A stretch of DNA of 64,000 nt from assembly GCA_051252005.1 (NCBI GenBank), contig JBPOEZ010000007.1, forward strand, positions 93,613 through 157,612, read 5' to 3'. Position 1 is the stretch's first letter. Each line of letters opens with the position of its first letter. The stretch is from JACOMS01 sp051252005. Its GTDB lineage: Bacteria; Pseudomonadota; Alphaproteobacteria; Caulobacterales; Maricaulaceae. Shown piece by piece: positions 9,238 through 18,791 of the stretch. The notes below the pieces were generated by a model, which was given only the letters and a program-made list of their open reading frames with translations, was not told the DNA's origin and did no database searches. Both the position numbers and the translations under genes were made by a program.

Positions 9238-9681
9238 ATGAACACCCATTCGCACCCGCCGCTCGATAAAGACGACAGAATTGCCAAAGCCCGTGCCACT
9301 TGCGAAGCGCACGGCGAACGTTTTACGCAGCTTCGCGCCCATATTTTTGAACTTTTAGTAGAAGCTAACGGCCCGATCAAGGCCTATGATCTGCTTGAAA
9401 GGCTGCGGCCAGAACGGGGGTCGCCTAAGCCGCCAACGGTTTACCGAGCGTTAGATTTCTTTTCTCGCCTTGGCCTTATCCACCGCGTCGAAGCGCTCAA
9501 TGCCTATATTACCTGCGATCATGCCCATGAGGGCCACGCCGCAGAGTTTTTCATTTGCGAAAAATGCGATAATGTTGAGGAACACCACGCGCATGACCAT
9601 GCAAATTGCCGCCCAGAAGGCTTCAAAATTCGCCATAGTGTCATTGAGCATTACGGCACCTGTGAAAGCTGCTCCGCTTAA
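9238..9681 (+). CDS. zur: Fur-family zinc uptake regulator
   Basis: 147 residues from ATG 9238, preceded by AAAGGA at a normal distance; an upstream in-frame ATG at 9208 lacks one. The winged-helix part (AHGERFTQLRAHIFELL, then PKPPTVYRALDFFSRLGLIHRVE) is followed by the dimer/metal domain with CEKC, a His-rich HHAHDHANC segment and a C-terminal CESC. The two CxxC pairs fit the structural zinc site, and the short His/Cys-rich C-terminus matches Zur rather than Fur. No znuABC is nearby. The thioesterase-like gene follows after 18 bp. Confidence 0.87.
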   Translation: MNTHSHPPLDKDDRIAKARATCEAHGERFTQLRAHIFELLVEANGPIKAYDLLERLRPERGSPKPPTVYRALDFFSRLGLIHRVEALNAYITCDHAHEGHAAEFFICEKCDNVEEHHAHDHANCRPEGFKIRHSVIEHYGTCESCSA

Positions 9682-9699
9682 AGCGCGGTCATTGTAAAC

Positions 9700-10626
9700 A
9701 TGGGCAACTTTATTCAAACATGGGCCGGAGAATGTTCGGCATGGGAATGTGATGATTTGGGGCATTTAAATATGCGCCATTACATGACCAAAGTGCGCCA
9801 AGCGCGGCAAATGCTCATCATACGGCTCGGGCTGGATGAAGCGTTTAAAACTGACGCCATCAGTTCTGTGCGGGTCGCGAAATTTCATATTAAATATCAA
9901 GGCGAGGCCCGCCCCGGAAACCCTCTGCGTATTGAAAGCGCTGTGCTTGAGCTCGGCGAAACCAGCGCGCGTCTCTGCCATATGATGTATCATAGTGACG
10001 GTAAGCTTGCGGCGTCCGTTGTTGAAACGCTTGAGCATATTTCCCTGCGAAGTAGGAAGGCCTTTCAGTGGCCGAACCGCGCCCGCAAAAACGCTTTGGC
10101 TTTTACGGTTGATATGCAGCCAGAAGATTCGCTTCCGCGCGGCATTCAATATGATGAAGTCTTGCCTGCGCCTTCTGAAACGCAGCTCAAGGATTGGGGC
10201 GTTAGATCTATTGGTTCTGGGGTTTTTCAGCCCTTTGAAATGAATTCAGCAGGACGCGCCGGCCCAGTTGCGCTTCTGGGTCGGACAACAGAAACGATTG
10301 GCCATATCCGAGAAGCTTGGCCCGAAATGCACAAGGCTGAGTACCGCGACGGCGGCGGATCTGCCGCGCTGCTTGAAGCCTTTATTACGATAGGCTCTCC
10401 AGCTGAAGTCGGTGATGGCTATAATTTTTACTCAGGCATCCATAGCGCCGATGCCTATACGCGGCGTTTGGTCCACAATATGGTCAATGTGGTGACGGGC
10501 GAAAACATCTTTTCCATGACGGGCATTGGCTGCCTGTTTAATTTGAAAACTCGAAAGCTTGTCAAAACAGTGCCCGAACACATCGAACAGCTTAATAAAC
10601 AAGCGATCAAAGCCTTTTCAACTTAA
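9700..10626 (+). CDS. Thioesterase-like double hot-dog protein
   Basis: 308 residues. The N-terminal half contains the 4HBT-type motif (CDDLGHLNMRHYMTKV, around residue 20-35, Asp/His positions of the hot-dog active site) and a second hot-dog repeat is likely in residues about 160-300. Substrate unknown; acyl-CoA or acyl-ACP esters are expected for the family. No ribosome site is obvious at ATG 9700. It follows zur by 18 bp and its stop overlaps by 4 bp the stop of the convergent alpha/beta hydrolase of the fatty-acid cluster. Confidence 0.75.
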   Translation: MGNFIQTWAGECSAWECDDLGHLNMRHYMTKVRQARQMLIIRLGLDEAFKTDAISSVRVAKFHIKYQGEARPGNPLRIESAVLELGETSARLCHMMYHSDGKLAASVVETLEHISLRSRKAFQWPNRARKNALAFTVDMQPEDSLPRGIQYDEVLPAPSETQLKDWGVRSIGSGVFQPFEMNSAGRAGPVALLGRTTETIGHIREAWPEMHKAEYRDGGGSAALLEAFITIGSPAEVGDGYNFYSGIHSADAYTRRLVHNMVNVVTGENIFSMTGIGCLFNLKTRKLVKTVPEHIEQLNKQAIKAFST

Positions 10627-11489
10627 AAAGCTAGCGCCTTCGTCAAAGCATCCCGAGAAAAGTCCGGTTCATGGAACGGAAAAAGGTGATGAAAATCGCT
10701 ATGGTATGAAACCGCTCCGCCGCTAAGTTTATTTTGCACGGCCTTACGCATGCGCTTAGTGCTTACAGCGCCTTTACCGCCATAAATAATCTGCGTGTTC
10801 GCAGGGAGCGCTGGCAAGGAGTGAAATAAATTTTGCCCTTGAGCAGTGAAAATAGCCTGTTCCCACAAAGGGTTACAGGCAAGCTGCACTCCCTCTTTAT
10901 GCAGTAACAGTCCGCCTTCGAGATAATCTTTTAGCGCCTGATCGCTCATGCCTTTAAAGGCGCCACGTCCTTGGTAGCGGTCAAAGGCCGCTTCAAAACT
11001 ATCAAACACATTCCGCCGCCGTCCAGCATTTCTTGCGATAGGAACGCGCTTTTTCATATAGGCCCGCGCGCCCGGAAGTTGGGAAAAGTTTCTGGCTGCA
11101 AATGGAATAGTTACAGGATCCAATCCAACATAACCAGACAGTCTTCCCTTAATTTTGGGTGCTGTCAGAATCGCGCTGACCGCGCCAAAGGAATGTCCTG
11201 CGAGAACCACGGGATTCTCTATATAGCGCTCAATAAACTCGGCTATGTCATCCCGAAATATGTGCCAGTTTTTAAGACTACCGATATCCGTAGGCAGTTC
11301 GCTCATACCGTGCCCGCGAAGGTCAAGCGCAATCGCATGCACCCCAAGCGGTTCTAAGACCGAGCGATACGCGAGCCCGTTAAACCCGTTCGCATTGGCA
11401 AAGACGATACGAGGCGCGGCGGATACATCGCCAAAATGAACCGCCGATATACGGCCGTCACGGAGTTTATGAAAACGGCGTTCCACCAA
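10623..11489 (-). CDS. Alpha/beta hydrolase, last gene of the fatty-acid cluster
   Basis: 288 residues. GHSFG at residues 98-102 holds the nucleophile Ser100, LDLRGHG is the strand-4 motif, and YHSDFHHLFPFHEP near the C-terminus supplies the catalytic His. The initiation codon is TTG directly after the TAA of the crotonase gene, or GTG one codon on, indicating translational coupling. Its place at the end of the acyl-CoA oxidation cluster suggests an ester or thioester substrate, but the sequence does not decide that. Confidence 0.82.
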   Translation of the reverse strand: MVERRFHKLRDGRISAVHFGDVSAAPRIVFANANGFNGLAYRSVLEPLGVHAIALDLRGHGMSELPTDIGSLKNWHIFRDDIAEFIERYIENPVVLAGHSFGAVSAILTAPKIKGRLSGYVGLDPVTIPFAARNFSQLPGARAYMKKRVPIARNAGRRRNVFDSFEAAFDRYQGRGAFKGMSDQALKDYLEGGLLLHKEGVQLACNPLWEQAIFTAQGQNLFHSLPALPANTQIIYGGKGAVSTKRMRKAVQNKLSGGAVSYHSDFHHLFPFHEPDFSRDALTKALAF

Positions 11490-12191
11490 TTACATCGCGT
11501 GTACTTTTTCAGGATCAAGGTCATCTGCGATGGCTTGGTCAAGGATGGCGAAGATGGCTTTGCGTGAGCGGCGCTTTGTATTTTTGAACGCTGTTGCATT
11601 AGCCTGTGCAAACATTTGTCCCGCCATAGGGCCAGCCATTGGCAGCTGCTCGGCAGGGATAACACGGTCAAAGAAACCGGCATGCATCGCGCCTTTAGGC
11701 CCGAAAATTTCGCCGTTAATAACCGAGCGGTTGAAATAGTGAAGCGGGAGGCGATAGCGCCCTAGTTCAATACCAAAATTATGCATGGTCATGCCGATGA
11801 GTGTTTCGTTCAGGCCGATTTTAAAGTCGCCTTCGGGGATAATTCGGTAATCACAGGCGAGCGCAAGAAACGCGCCCATGGCAATCGTATGTCCTGTCGA
11901 AACCATAATGACTGGACGCGGAAACGCCATGATGCGGCGCGCAAGCTTTGACCCCAGTGATGTCAGGTCTAGCGCGTCCTGAGGGCCTGCGCCCATTTCT
12001 TTCAGGTCAAAACCGCCAGAGAACACGCCGTCACGGCCCGTCAGAACAACAATAGCGTTATCGCTTTCGGCCTTGTCAAAAGCCGCGTTTAGATTGCCCA
12101 GCATAGACGTCGACAAAGCGTTGGCCTTGCCGTCATCCATTTTGATCGTCGCGACGCCGTTATCGAGTGTGTAGGTAACGTGGTTAGTCAT
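11490..12191 (-). CDS. Enoyl-CoA hydratase/isomerase (crotonase) family protein
   Basis: 233 residues, shorter than the usual 260. Crotonase blocks are present: DDGKANALSTSMLGNLNAA, VVLTGRDGVFSGGFDLKEMG (oxyanion-hole segment) and STGHTIAMGAFLALACDYRI (second oxyanion Gly). The loop that carries the acid residues of true hydratases is not obviously conserved (LNETLIGMTMHNF), so isomerase or another crotonase reaction is possible. It is separated from the upstream fadB-like gene by a 151-bp spacer of three hairpins, and coupled to the hydrolase downstream. Confidence 0.85.
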   Translation of the reverse strand: MTNHVTYTLDNGVATIKMDDGKANALSTSMLGNLNAAFDKAESDNAIVVLTGRDGVFSGGFDLKEMGAGPQDALDLTSLGSKLARRIMAFPRPVIMVSTGHTIAMGAFLALACDYRIIPEGDFKIGLNETLIGMTMHNFGIELGRYRLPLHYFNRSVINGEIFGPKGAMHAGFFDRVIPAEQLPMAGPMAGQMFAQANATAFKNTKRRSRKAIFAILDQAIADDLDPEKVHAM

Positions 12192-12241
12192 GTGGGATCC
12201 TTTTTATTATATACTGAGAGGTTTCCCCCCCATCCCCTTCC

Positions 12242-12320
12242 GCGTTTTATCAAACGCTCAGGGTACTTCCCCCGTACACGGCGGAAGATAACTCAGTTCC
12301 TCCCCCGTTTAAGGGGGAGG
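12242..12320. repeat. Three successive hairpins (REP/BIME-like intergenic element)
   Basis: Three inverted repeats lie head to tail between the fadB-like and crotonase genes: GCGTTT/AAACGC (12242-12257), CTTCC-c-CCGT/ACGG-c-GGAAG (12266-12287) and CCTCCCCC/GGGGGAGG (12299-12320), followed by tgcctcgaagaggcgg. This looks like the palindromic intergenic repeats found in many alphaproteobacterial genomes. None has a U-run in the leftward direction, so a simple terminator is unlikely; attenuation or mRNA end protection inside the operon is possible. Confidence 0.6.
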
Positions 12321-12342
12321 TGCCTCGAAGAGGCGGAACGGG

Positions 12343-14541
12343 TTAGGCCGCCGCCTTACGGCCAAACTTGCCATAAAACGTTTCGCCGCTTTCAGCCATT
12401 TCGCGAAGTAAGGCCGGAACCTCAAACTGCGGGCCGTAAGCTTTGGCAAGCGCGTCAGCCCGTTTCACAAAACGCTTAGCGCCGATCGTGTCGATGAAGC
12501 TGATTGCACCGCCTGTGAAAGGCGCAAAGCCCCAACCAAAGATCGAGCCCAAATCCGCTTCGCGCGGATCATGGACAATGCCTTCAGCCATAGTGCGCGC
12601 CGCTTCGATAGCTTGGGTGTACATGATGCGGTCTTTGACGTCTTGAACATTAGGCTGCGGGTCTTGAAGGCCGTCCACGGCAAACTGTCCAAGTTCTTCC
12701 CATAGATGCTTTTCACGGCCTTCATAAACATAGAAACCCTTACCGTTTTTTCGGCCATAGCGTTCCGCGCCGTACAAAGTATTAATGATGGGATCCATCT
12801 TTCCTTCGCTATATTGGCTTCCAAGGTCAGCCTTGGTTTGCGTCATGACTTTGTAGGCCAAGTCGATAGCAACTTCGTCTTGGAGAGACAAAGGACCAAC
12901 AGGCATGCCGGCCATTTTCGCGGCATTTTCAATCAAAGCCGGTTTCACGCCTTCGGAAAGCATGTTCATACCTTCGGTGATGTAGCGCATGACGCAACGG
13001 TTGGCATAGAAACCGCGTGTATCTTCAACAACGATAGGCACTTTGCGAATTTTGGAAACAAAATCAATCGCGCGAGAAATTGCATAATCGCTTGTTTTTT
13101 CGCCTTTGATAATCTCAACGAGCATCATCTTATGCACAGGGCTAAAGAAGTGAATACCAATGAAATTTTCAGGACGTGAAGACGCTTTAGCCAAATCCGT
13201 AATCGGGATAGTTGATGTGTTCGAACCAAACACAGCCGTGTCACCCATTTCTTCTTCAGCCATTTTCGTGATCTTGGCTTTAAGCTCAGAGTTTTCGAAA
13301 ACCGCTTCGACAATAAGATCAACGTCTTTTAATTTTTTATAATCCGTTGTCGCAGTGATGCGGCTCGTGATTTTGTCAGCTTTTTCTTGTGTCGTCTTAC
13401 CACGTTTGACCTTTTTGGCTTGCTCATCAATCGCAAACTGTTTGCCTTTGTCCGCGCCTTCTTGGTCACGGTCAATCAAGACAACCTCGATACCTGCCAT
13501 GGCAGATACATAAGCGACGCCAGCGCCCATGAAGCCAGCGCCAATAACGCCAACTTTAGACACTGTGCCTTTTTCTTGGCCGGCTGGGCGAGCTTCGCCT
13601 TTTTCCAATGCTTGTTTGGACAGGAAGAGCGAACGCACCATGTTGCCAGATTCTGGGCGAAGCATAAGGTCACAGAAGTAACGCGTTTCAATACGAAGCG
13701 CTGCGTCCATACCCACTTGTGAGCCTTCATAGACACAGGCGAGGATGTTGCGCATAGCGGGGTAATTACCGTAGCTTTCTTTACGGACCATCGCGTTCGC
13801 GCCTGCAAACATTTGGTAGCCTTGCGGCGTATAAGGCGCTCCGCCTGGGAATTTAAAGCGGTCTGCATCCCAAGGCTGTTTCGCTTTCGGGTTATCAAGA
13901 CACCATTTTTTCGCTGTGGCGATCAGGTCTGCCGCAGGGACAATATCAGTGAAAATACCCATGCCTTTACCTTCGGCAGCGCCGAGGTTTTTGCCCTGCA
14001 AGAGAACAGCAGACGCGCCCATAAGTCCGGTAAGACGCGGCAATCTTTGTGTGCCACCGCCGCCCGGGAGAAGACCGATAAGGGCTTCTGGAAGACCAAC
14101 TTTAACGCCGGGGTTGTCGGAGGCTGCGAAACGGCCTGTACAGGCCAGAACAAATTCAAATCCGCCGCCGAGCGCTAAGCCGTTAAGGGCAACCGCTACG
14201 GGCTTGCCGCAAGTTTCAAGTTCGCGGAAGGTTAGGTTTAAACCAATCACGCTATCAAATAGCGCTTTCTTCGCGGCCTCTGGATCTTTCGCCATGGCCG
14301 ACCGCGCATGCGCAAGATTGCCGCCCATTTCTTCAAGGTCAGCACCAGCGCAGAAAGCGGCTTTACCAGATGTAATGACAGCGCCTTTGATACTGTCATC
14401 TGTTTGAATCATCTTCGTGAATTCTGCGATATCTGCCATAGAGCTATTGGACAGCACGTTCATAGAACGGCCCGGCATATCAAATGTGATCAGCAGGATG
14501 CCGTCATCGTCTTTTTCAATTTTAAAGTTTTCCATTGTCAT
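12343..14541 (-). CDS. fadB: Fatty-acid oxidation multifunctional enzyme (enoyl-CoA hydratase / 3-hydroxyacyl-CoA dehydrogenase)
   Basis: 732 residues, the normal length of FadB/FadJ. The N-terminal crotonase domain has KAAFCAGADLEEMGG, NGLALGGGFEFVLAC and the acid-residue loop GLPEALIGLLPGGGGTQRLPR. The dehydrogenase part begins with the NAD-binding VGVIGAGFMGAGVAYV (near residue 330) and has GIHFFSPVHKMMLVEI with the catalytic His. It carries out the hydration and second oxidation of beta-oxidation. ATG 14541 or the second ATG (14535) could start; AGAG lies upstream. Thiolase is 17 bp upstream, the usual alpha/beta subunit pair of the trifunctional complex. FadB versus FadJ cannot be decided. 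Confidence 0.93.
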   Translation of the reverse strand: MTMENFKIEKDDDGILLITFDMPGRSMNVLSNSSMADIAEFTKMIQTDDSIKGAVITSGKAAFCAGADLEEMGGNLAHARSAMAKDPEAAKKALFDSVIGLNLTFRELETCGKPVAVALNGLALGGGFEFVLACTGRFAASDNPGVKVGLPEALIGLLPGGGGTQRLPRLTGLMGASAVLLQGKNLGAAEGKGMGIFTDIVPAADLIATAKKWCLDNPKAKQPWDADRFKFPGGAPYTPQGYQMFAGANAMVRKESYGNYPAMRNILACVYEGSQVGMDAALRIETRYFCDLMLRPESGNMVRSLFLSKQALEKGEARPAGQEKGTVSKVGVIGAGFMGAGVAYVSAMAGIEVVLIDRDQEGADKGKQFAIDEQAKKVKRGKTTQEKADKITSRITATTDYKKLKDVDLIVEAVFENSELKAKITKMAEEEMGDTAVFGSNTSTIPITDLAKASSRPENFIGIHFFSPVHKMMLVEIIKGEKTSDYAISRAIDFVSKIRKVPIVVEDTRGFYANRCVMRYITEGMNMLSEGVKPALIENAAKMAGMPVGPLSLQDEVAIDLAYKVMTQTKADLGSQYSEGKMDPIINTLYGAERYGRKNGKGFYVYEGREKHLWEELGQFAVDGLQDPQPNVQDVKDRIMYTQAIEAARTMAEGIVHDPREADLGSIFGWGFAPFTGGAISFIDTIGAKRFVKRADALAKAYGPQFEVPALLREMAESGETFYGKFGRKAAA

Positions 14542-14558
14542 ATCTCTTATATATTCGA

Positions 14559-15770
14559 TTAAACGCGTTCGATGATTGTGGCTGAGCCCATGCCGCCGCC
14601 AACACAGAGCGTGATTAAGGATGTCTCTTTGTCAGAGCGTTCAAGCTCGTCTACCATCGTACCAAGGATCATGGCGCCTGTGGCTCCAAGAGGATGGCCC
14701 ATAGCAATCGCGCCGCCATTTACGTTGATTTTATCGTGGTTGATATTGTGGGCTTGCATGAAGCGAAGAACAACAGACGCGAACGCTTCGTTGAGCTCAT
14801 ACAGATCAATATCATCAACCGTCATGCCTGCACGCTTAAGCGCTTTCGCGGCCACGAATTCAGGGCCGGTTAACATGATCGTTGGCTCGGAACCAATTTC
14901 AGCAAAGGCGCGAATACGAGCGCGGGCTTTGAGGCCGAGTGCTTCGCCCATTTCCTTTGTCCCGATCAAAACAGCGGCTGCGCCGTCAACGATGCCGGAG
15001 CTGTTGCCTGCATGGTGAACATGGTTGATTTTTTCGATCTCAGGATATTTCTGCATCGCGACGTAATCCATACCCGGCATAACGGTTCCCATGTTTAGGA
15101 AAGCAGGGTTTAGCGAACCGAGAGACTGCATGTCTGTTTCCGGACGCATATGCTCGTCTGTGCTTAAAATCGTTACGCCGAGCTGGTCTTTCACTGGCAC
15201 GATAGATTTTTTGAAACGGCCTTCGTCCCATGCGCGTTTCGCGCGCTTTTGGGATTCGACAGCATAAGCATCAACATCATCACGGGAGAACCCGTTAAGC
15301 GTGGCAATTAAATCTGCGCCGATACCTTGCGGGACAATCGCGTGGTCAAAAGCGATTTGCGGATCAACGCCCATCGCGCCGCCGTCGCTACCCATAGGGA
15401 CGCGGGACATGTGCTCGATACCGCCGCCGATGGTCATGTCGGCCATGCCGGACATCACTTTCGCCGCCGCCATATTTACCGCTTCAAGGCCAGAGGCGCA
15501 GAAACGATTGATCGTTACGCCCGCCGCTGTTTCGGCATAACCTGCCGTAATCGCCGAGACGCGCGCAATATCAGCGCCTTGTTCACCCACAGGGGACACA
15601 CACCCCATAACAATGTCATCAATCTTGGATGTGTCGAGATCGTTACGATCGCGAAGCGCTTCGAGTTGCTGTGTGAGCATCGAAAGCGGCGTGATTTCAT
15701 GCAAGCTCCCTGATTTTTTACCCTTACCGCGCGGTGTTCTCACCGCGTCAAAAATATATGCGTCTGCCAT
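14559..15770 (-). CDS. fadA: Acetyl-CoA C-acyltransferase (3-ketoacyl-CoA thiolase)
   Basis: 403 residues. All thiolase signatures are visible: acyl-accepting Cys in INRFCASGLEAVNMAA, NEAFA, GGAIAMGHPLGATG with the catalytic His, and the final CVGGGMG with the second Cys. It cleaves 3-ketoacyl-CoA to acetyl-CoA and a shortened acyl-CoA. Sits between an acyl-CoA dehydrogenase (42 bp) and the fadB-like gene (17 bp) on the same strand. Confidence 0.94.
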   Translation of the reverse strand: MADAYIFDAVRTPRGKGKKSGSLHEITPLSMLTQQLEALRDRNDLDTSKIDDIVMGCVSPVGEQGADIARVSAITAGYAETAAGVTINRFCASGLEAVNMAAAKVMSGMADMTIGGGIEHMSRVPMGSDGGAMGVDPQIAFDHAIVPQGIGADLIATLNGFSRDDVDAYAVESQKRAKRAWDEGRFKKSIVPVKDQLGVTILSTDEHMRPETDMQSLGSLNPAFLNMGTVMPGMDYVAMQKYPEIEKINHVHHAGNSSGIVDGAAAVLIGTKEMGEALGLKARARIRAFAEIGSEPTIMLTGPEFVAAKALKRAGMTVDDIDLYELNEAFASVVLRFMQAHNINHDKINVNGGAIAMGHPLGATGAMILGTMVDELERSDKETSLITLCVGGGMGSATIIERV

Positions 15771-15812
15771 GTTGGCCTCCTTAAAGACTAAATTGTTATG
15801 TGTTGGAATTCA

Positions 15813-16970
15813 CTAAAGTGATCGACTGATGACCATTTTCATGATCTCGTTGGTGCCGCCGTAAATTCTCTGTACCCGAGAGTTGCGCCATTGGCGCGCA
15901 ACGGGATATTCATTCATGAAGCCGTAACCGCCAAAGAGCTGTAGACACCTGTCCATAACTTCGCATTCTTTGTCTGAAACCCAATATTTGGCCATTGACG
16001 CAGTGACTGTATCCAGTTCTCCGCGAAGGTGTTTAGCGGCGCAGTCATACACAAAAGTCTTTGCAACTTTCGTGATGGTTTTACATTCTGCGAGTTCAAA
16101 CTGTGTGTTTTGGAAATCCAATATGCGTTTACCAAAAGCGCGGCGCTCTTTTACGTATTCAATTGTGTGGCGTAGAGCTTTCTCCATACTCGCCACGCCT
16201 TGAACGGCAATATTAAGGCGCTCTTGCGGAAGCTCGGATTGAAGCTGAATAAAGCCCATTCCGGTATCTTCGCCGAGAAGCGCGTCCGCAGGCACTTGCA
16301 TATCATCAAAGAAAAGCTCGGCCGTATCTGCCGCGTCATGCCCGACCTTGTCGAGAACGCGTCCGCGCCGAAAACCGGGGTTGCCGTCTGTTTCAACAAC
16401 AAAAAGCGACTTAGAGTGTTTTCCTTCACCGCCTGTATCCGCAACAATAATAACAAAATTTGTTGTACCGCCATTTGTGATAAAGGTCTTGGACCCATTA
16501 ATTACCCAGCCATTTCCGGACTTCTTAGCATTTGTCTTGATCCCCAAAAGATCAGAACCCGTGCCTGGTTCAGTCATCGCGATAGAACCGATAAGTTCTC
16601 CGCTCGCCATGCGCGGAAGCCATTTTTGTTTTTGCTCTTCCGTGCCGTAATTCAAGATATAGGGCGCAACAATCGCATTATGAAGCGAAAGACCAAAGCC
16701 ATCAACTTCGGCGGCTTCTAGTTCTTCCATAATGATCATTTCATGACGGTAATCACCACCGCCCCCACCATACTCTTCTGGGATTGCAGTATTAAGAAGA
16801 CCCATCTGGCCAGCTTTACGCCAATATTCGGCAGGAACACCTTTGTTCTTGCGAAAGCTTTCGGAATGCGGCGCCATTTCGCGAGTATAGAATCCGTTTA
16901 CAGCTTCACGGAAGATATTGATATCCTCCTCGTCATACCAATCAGGGTTTTTAAAATCTAATACGCTCAT
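15813..16970 (-). CDS. Acyl-CoA dehydrogenase, long-chain-like
   Basis: 385 residues from ATG 16970, which has AGGAGA at 6-7 nt; ten upstream codons in frame are discarded. FAD/acyl-binding blocks: IAMTEPGTGSDLLGIKT, WVINGSKTFITNGG and RRAFGKRILDFQNTQFELAE. The C-terminal signature is YGGTNEIMKM, as in mitochondrial long-chain acyl-CoA dehydrogenase, where the usual catalytic Glu (YEGT) is Gly and another helix supplies the base. That supports long- or branched-chain substrates, by inference. Only 10 bp from the larger dehydrogenase gene upstream. Confidence 0.92.
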   Translation of the reverse strand: MSVLDFKNPDWYDEEDINIFREAVNGFYTREMAPHSESFRKNKGVPAEYWRKAGQMGLLNTAIPEEYGGGGGDYRHEMIIMEELEAAEVDGFGLSLHNAIVAPYILNYGTEEQKQKWLPRMASGELIGSIAMTEPGTGSDLLGIKTNAKKSGNGWVINGSKTFITNGGTTNFVIIVADTGGEGKHSKSLFVVETDGNPGFRRGRVLDKVGHDAADTAELFFDDMQVPADALLGEDTGMGFIQLQSELPQERLNIAVQGVASMEKALRHTIEYVKERRAFGKRILDFQNTQFELAECKTITKVAKTFVYDCAAKHLRGELDTVTASMAKYWVSDKECEVMDRCLQLFGGYGFMNEYPVARQWRNSRVQRIYGGTNEIMKMVISRSL

Positions 16971-16980
16971 TTTTCGTCTC

Positions 16981-18771
16981 CTAGAATCGGTCTGCAGCAA
17001 GAGCCATTACAGGTTCTGCGCCGCTTTGTAGTTTGGCCAAGTGGGCATCAATTTGCGGCAAAAGGCGCGCAAGGAAATACTTCCCTGTCGTAATTTTATC
17101 CGCGTAGAATGGGTCATCATTTCCGGCATCAATCTTAGCTTGAGCCACCTTAGCCATTTTAGCCCACATGTAAGCATGCATTGCGAGGCCAAGCATATGC
17201 ATATAATCGACACTGCCAGCACCCGCATTATCAGGATTGCTCATGCCGTTTTGCATGATCCACATTGTGCCTTTGGTTAACGTATCTTTTCCGTGCTTGA
17301 GACCTTCAATGAACGGAGCAATAGAGGTTTCGCCCTCATTGTCTTTTACAAAGGCGTCGATTTCTGAGGAAATCGCCATAAGAGCCCTGCCGCCATGTCG
17401 TGCTAATTTACGGCCAACAAGGTCAAGCGCTTGCACGCCATTTGTGCCTTCGTAGATTTGCGCAATACGAGCATCACGAACAAATTGACTCATGCCCCAT
17501 TCTTCGATGTATCCGTGACCGCCATATACTTGCTGTGCGTCCACACAGTTTTGAAAACCAATATCTGTAGTAAAGCCTTTGATGACGGGAGTCATCAAAC
17601 CTAAGAAATCATCAGCCTGCTCACGAACTTTCTCGTTCGGAGAATATTTTTCTAAATCCTCTTGAAGAGCTGTCGTATAGATAAATGCGCGGGACGCTTC
17701 GTTAAAGGCCCGTATATCCATCAGCATACGCCGTACATTTGGATGCACGATAATAGGATCAGCGGGACCATTTTCATTTTTTGGACCCGTAAGGGCCCGA
17801 CCTTGTAAACGGTCATTAGCATAGGCTACAGCGTTCTGATACGCGACTTCAGACTGGCAGAGACCTTGCATGCCAACGCCCATTCTCGCTTCATTCATCA
17901 TGACGAACATAACTTTTAGGCCTTTGTTCTCATCACCGATTAATTCTCCAACTGCATCATCATAATTCATGACGCAGGTTGAGTTACCGTGAATGCCCAT
18001 TTTTTTCTCAATAGAACCGCAAGAAACGCCGTTTTCATCACCAACATTTCCATCCGCGTCGACTGCCATTTTCGGAACAATAAAAAGAGAAATCCCTTTC
18101 ACACCCGCAGGCGCCCCTTCGATGCGAGCTAGCACAAGGTGAATGATATTTTCACTCATGCTATGTTCACCTGCGGAGATGAATATCTTTTGGCCTGTAA
18201 TTTTGTATTTCCCGTCAGGCTGCAAAACGGCTTTGGTTTTCAAAAGCCCTAAATCCGTACCGCAATGCGATTCTGTTAGGTTCATTGTACCTGTCCATTC
18301 ACCACTATACATGCGCGGCAGGTAAAGCTGCTTTTGCACTTCGGAGCCTCCGATGGAGATCGCTTTTGCTGCGCCATTCGTTAGGCCGGGATACATACCA
18401 AAGGCCATGTTCGCCGAAGATGACATCTCTGCAGACGCCATACCGACAATACCTGGAAGGCCTTGCCCGCCGTAAGCCGGATCAGCAGATAGCCCCATCC
18501 AGCCATTTTGGCGCATTTGGTCAAAAGCTTCTTTGAAACCTGGCGGCGTCGTGACAGACCCATCGGCGTTTCGAACGCAACCATGCTCGTCACCGATCTG
18601 GTTAAGTGGTGCAAGAACTTCCTCAGCAAACTTCCCAGATTCACCAATGATTGCATCAATCATTTCCGCATCCATTTCAGCAAAAGCCGCAAGATTAGAA
18701 TATTGTGATAGATTCAGCACTTCGTGCATGAGGAACTGAATATCGCGTATAGGGGCCTTATATGTCGGCAT
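16981..18771 (-). CDS. Large acyl-CoA dehydrogenase (DmdC-like, about 600 residues)
   Basis: 596 residues, the length of the DmdC/FadE5-like subgroup with an extra N-terminal extension (YKAPIRDIQFLMHEVL) and a C-terminal domain beyond the common fold. MNLTESHCGTDLGLLKTKA and KITGQKIFISAGEHSM are the FAD-binding blocks; IAQIYEGTNGVQALDLVGRKL carries the catalytic Glu. The subgroup includes methylmercaptopropionyl-CoA dehydrogenase and general acyl-CoA dehydrogenases; the beta-oxidation context favours the latter. Starts 20 bp after the MerR-family gene. Confidence 0.92.
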   Translation of the reverse strand: MPTYKAPIRDIQFLMHEVLNLSQYSNLAAFAEMDAEMIDAIIGESGKFAEEVLAPLNQIGDEHGCVRNADGSVTTPPGFKEAFDQMRQNGWMGLSADPAYGGQGLPGIVGMASAEMSSSANMAFGMYPGLTNGAAKAISIGGSEVQKQLYLPRMYSGEWTGTMNLTESHCGTDLGLLKTKAVLQPDGKYKITGQKIFISAGEHSMSENIIHLVLARIEGAPAGVKGISLFIVPKMAVDADGNVGDENGVSCGSIEKKMGIHGNSTCVMNYDDAVGELIGDENKGLKVMFVMMNEARMGVGMQGLCQSEVAYQNAVAYANDRLQGRALTGPKNENGPADPIIVHPNVRRMLMDIRAFNEASRAFIYTTALQEDLEKYSPNEKVREQADDFLGLMTPVIKGFTTDIGFQNCVDAQQVYGGHGYIEEWGMSQFVRDARIAQIYEGTNGVQALDLVGRKLARHGGRALMAISSEIDAFVKDNEGETSIAPFIEGLKHGKDTLTKGTMWIMQNGMSNPDNAGAGSVDYMHMLGLAMHAYMWAKMAKVAQAKIDAGNDDPFYADKITTGKYFLARLLPQIDAHLAKLQSGAEPVMALAADRF

Positions 18772-18791
18772 GATTTTTCCTTTTTAATAGT

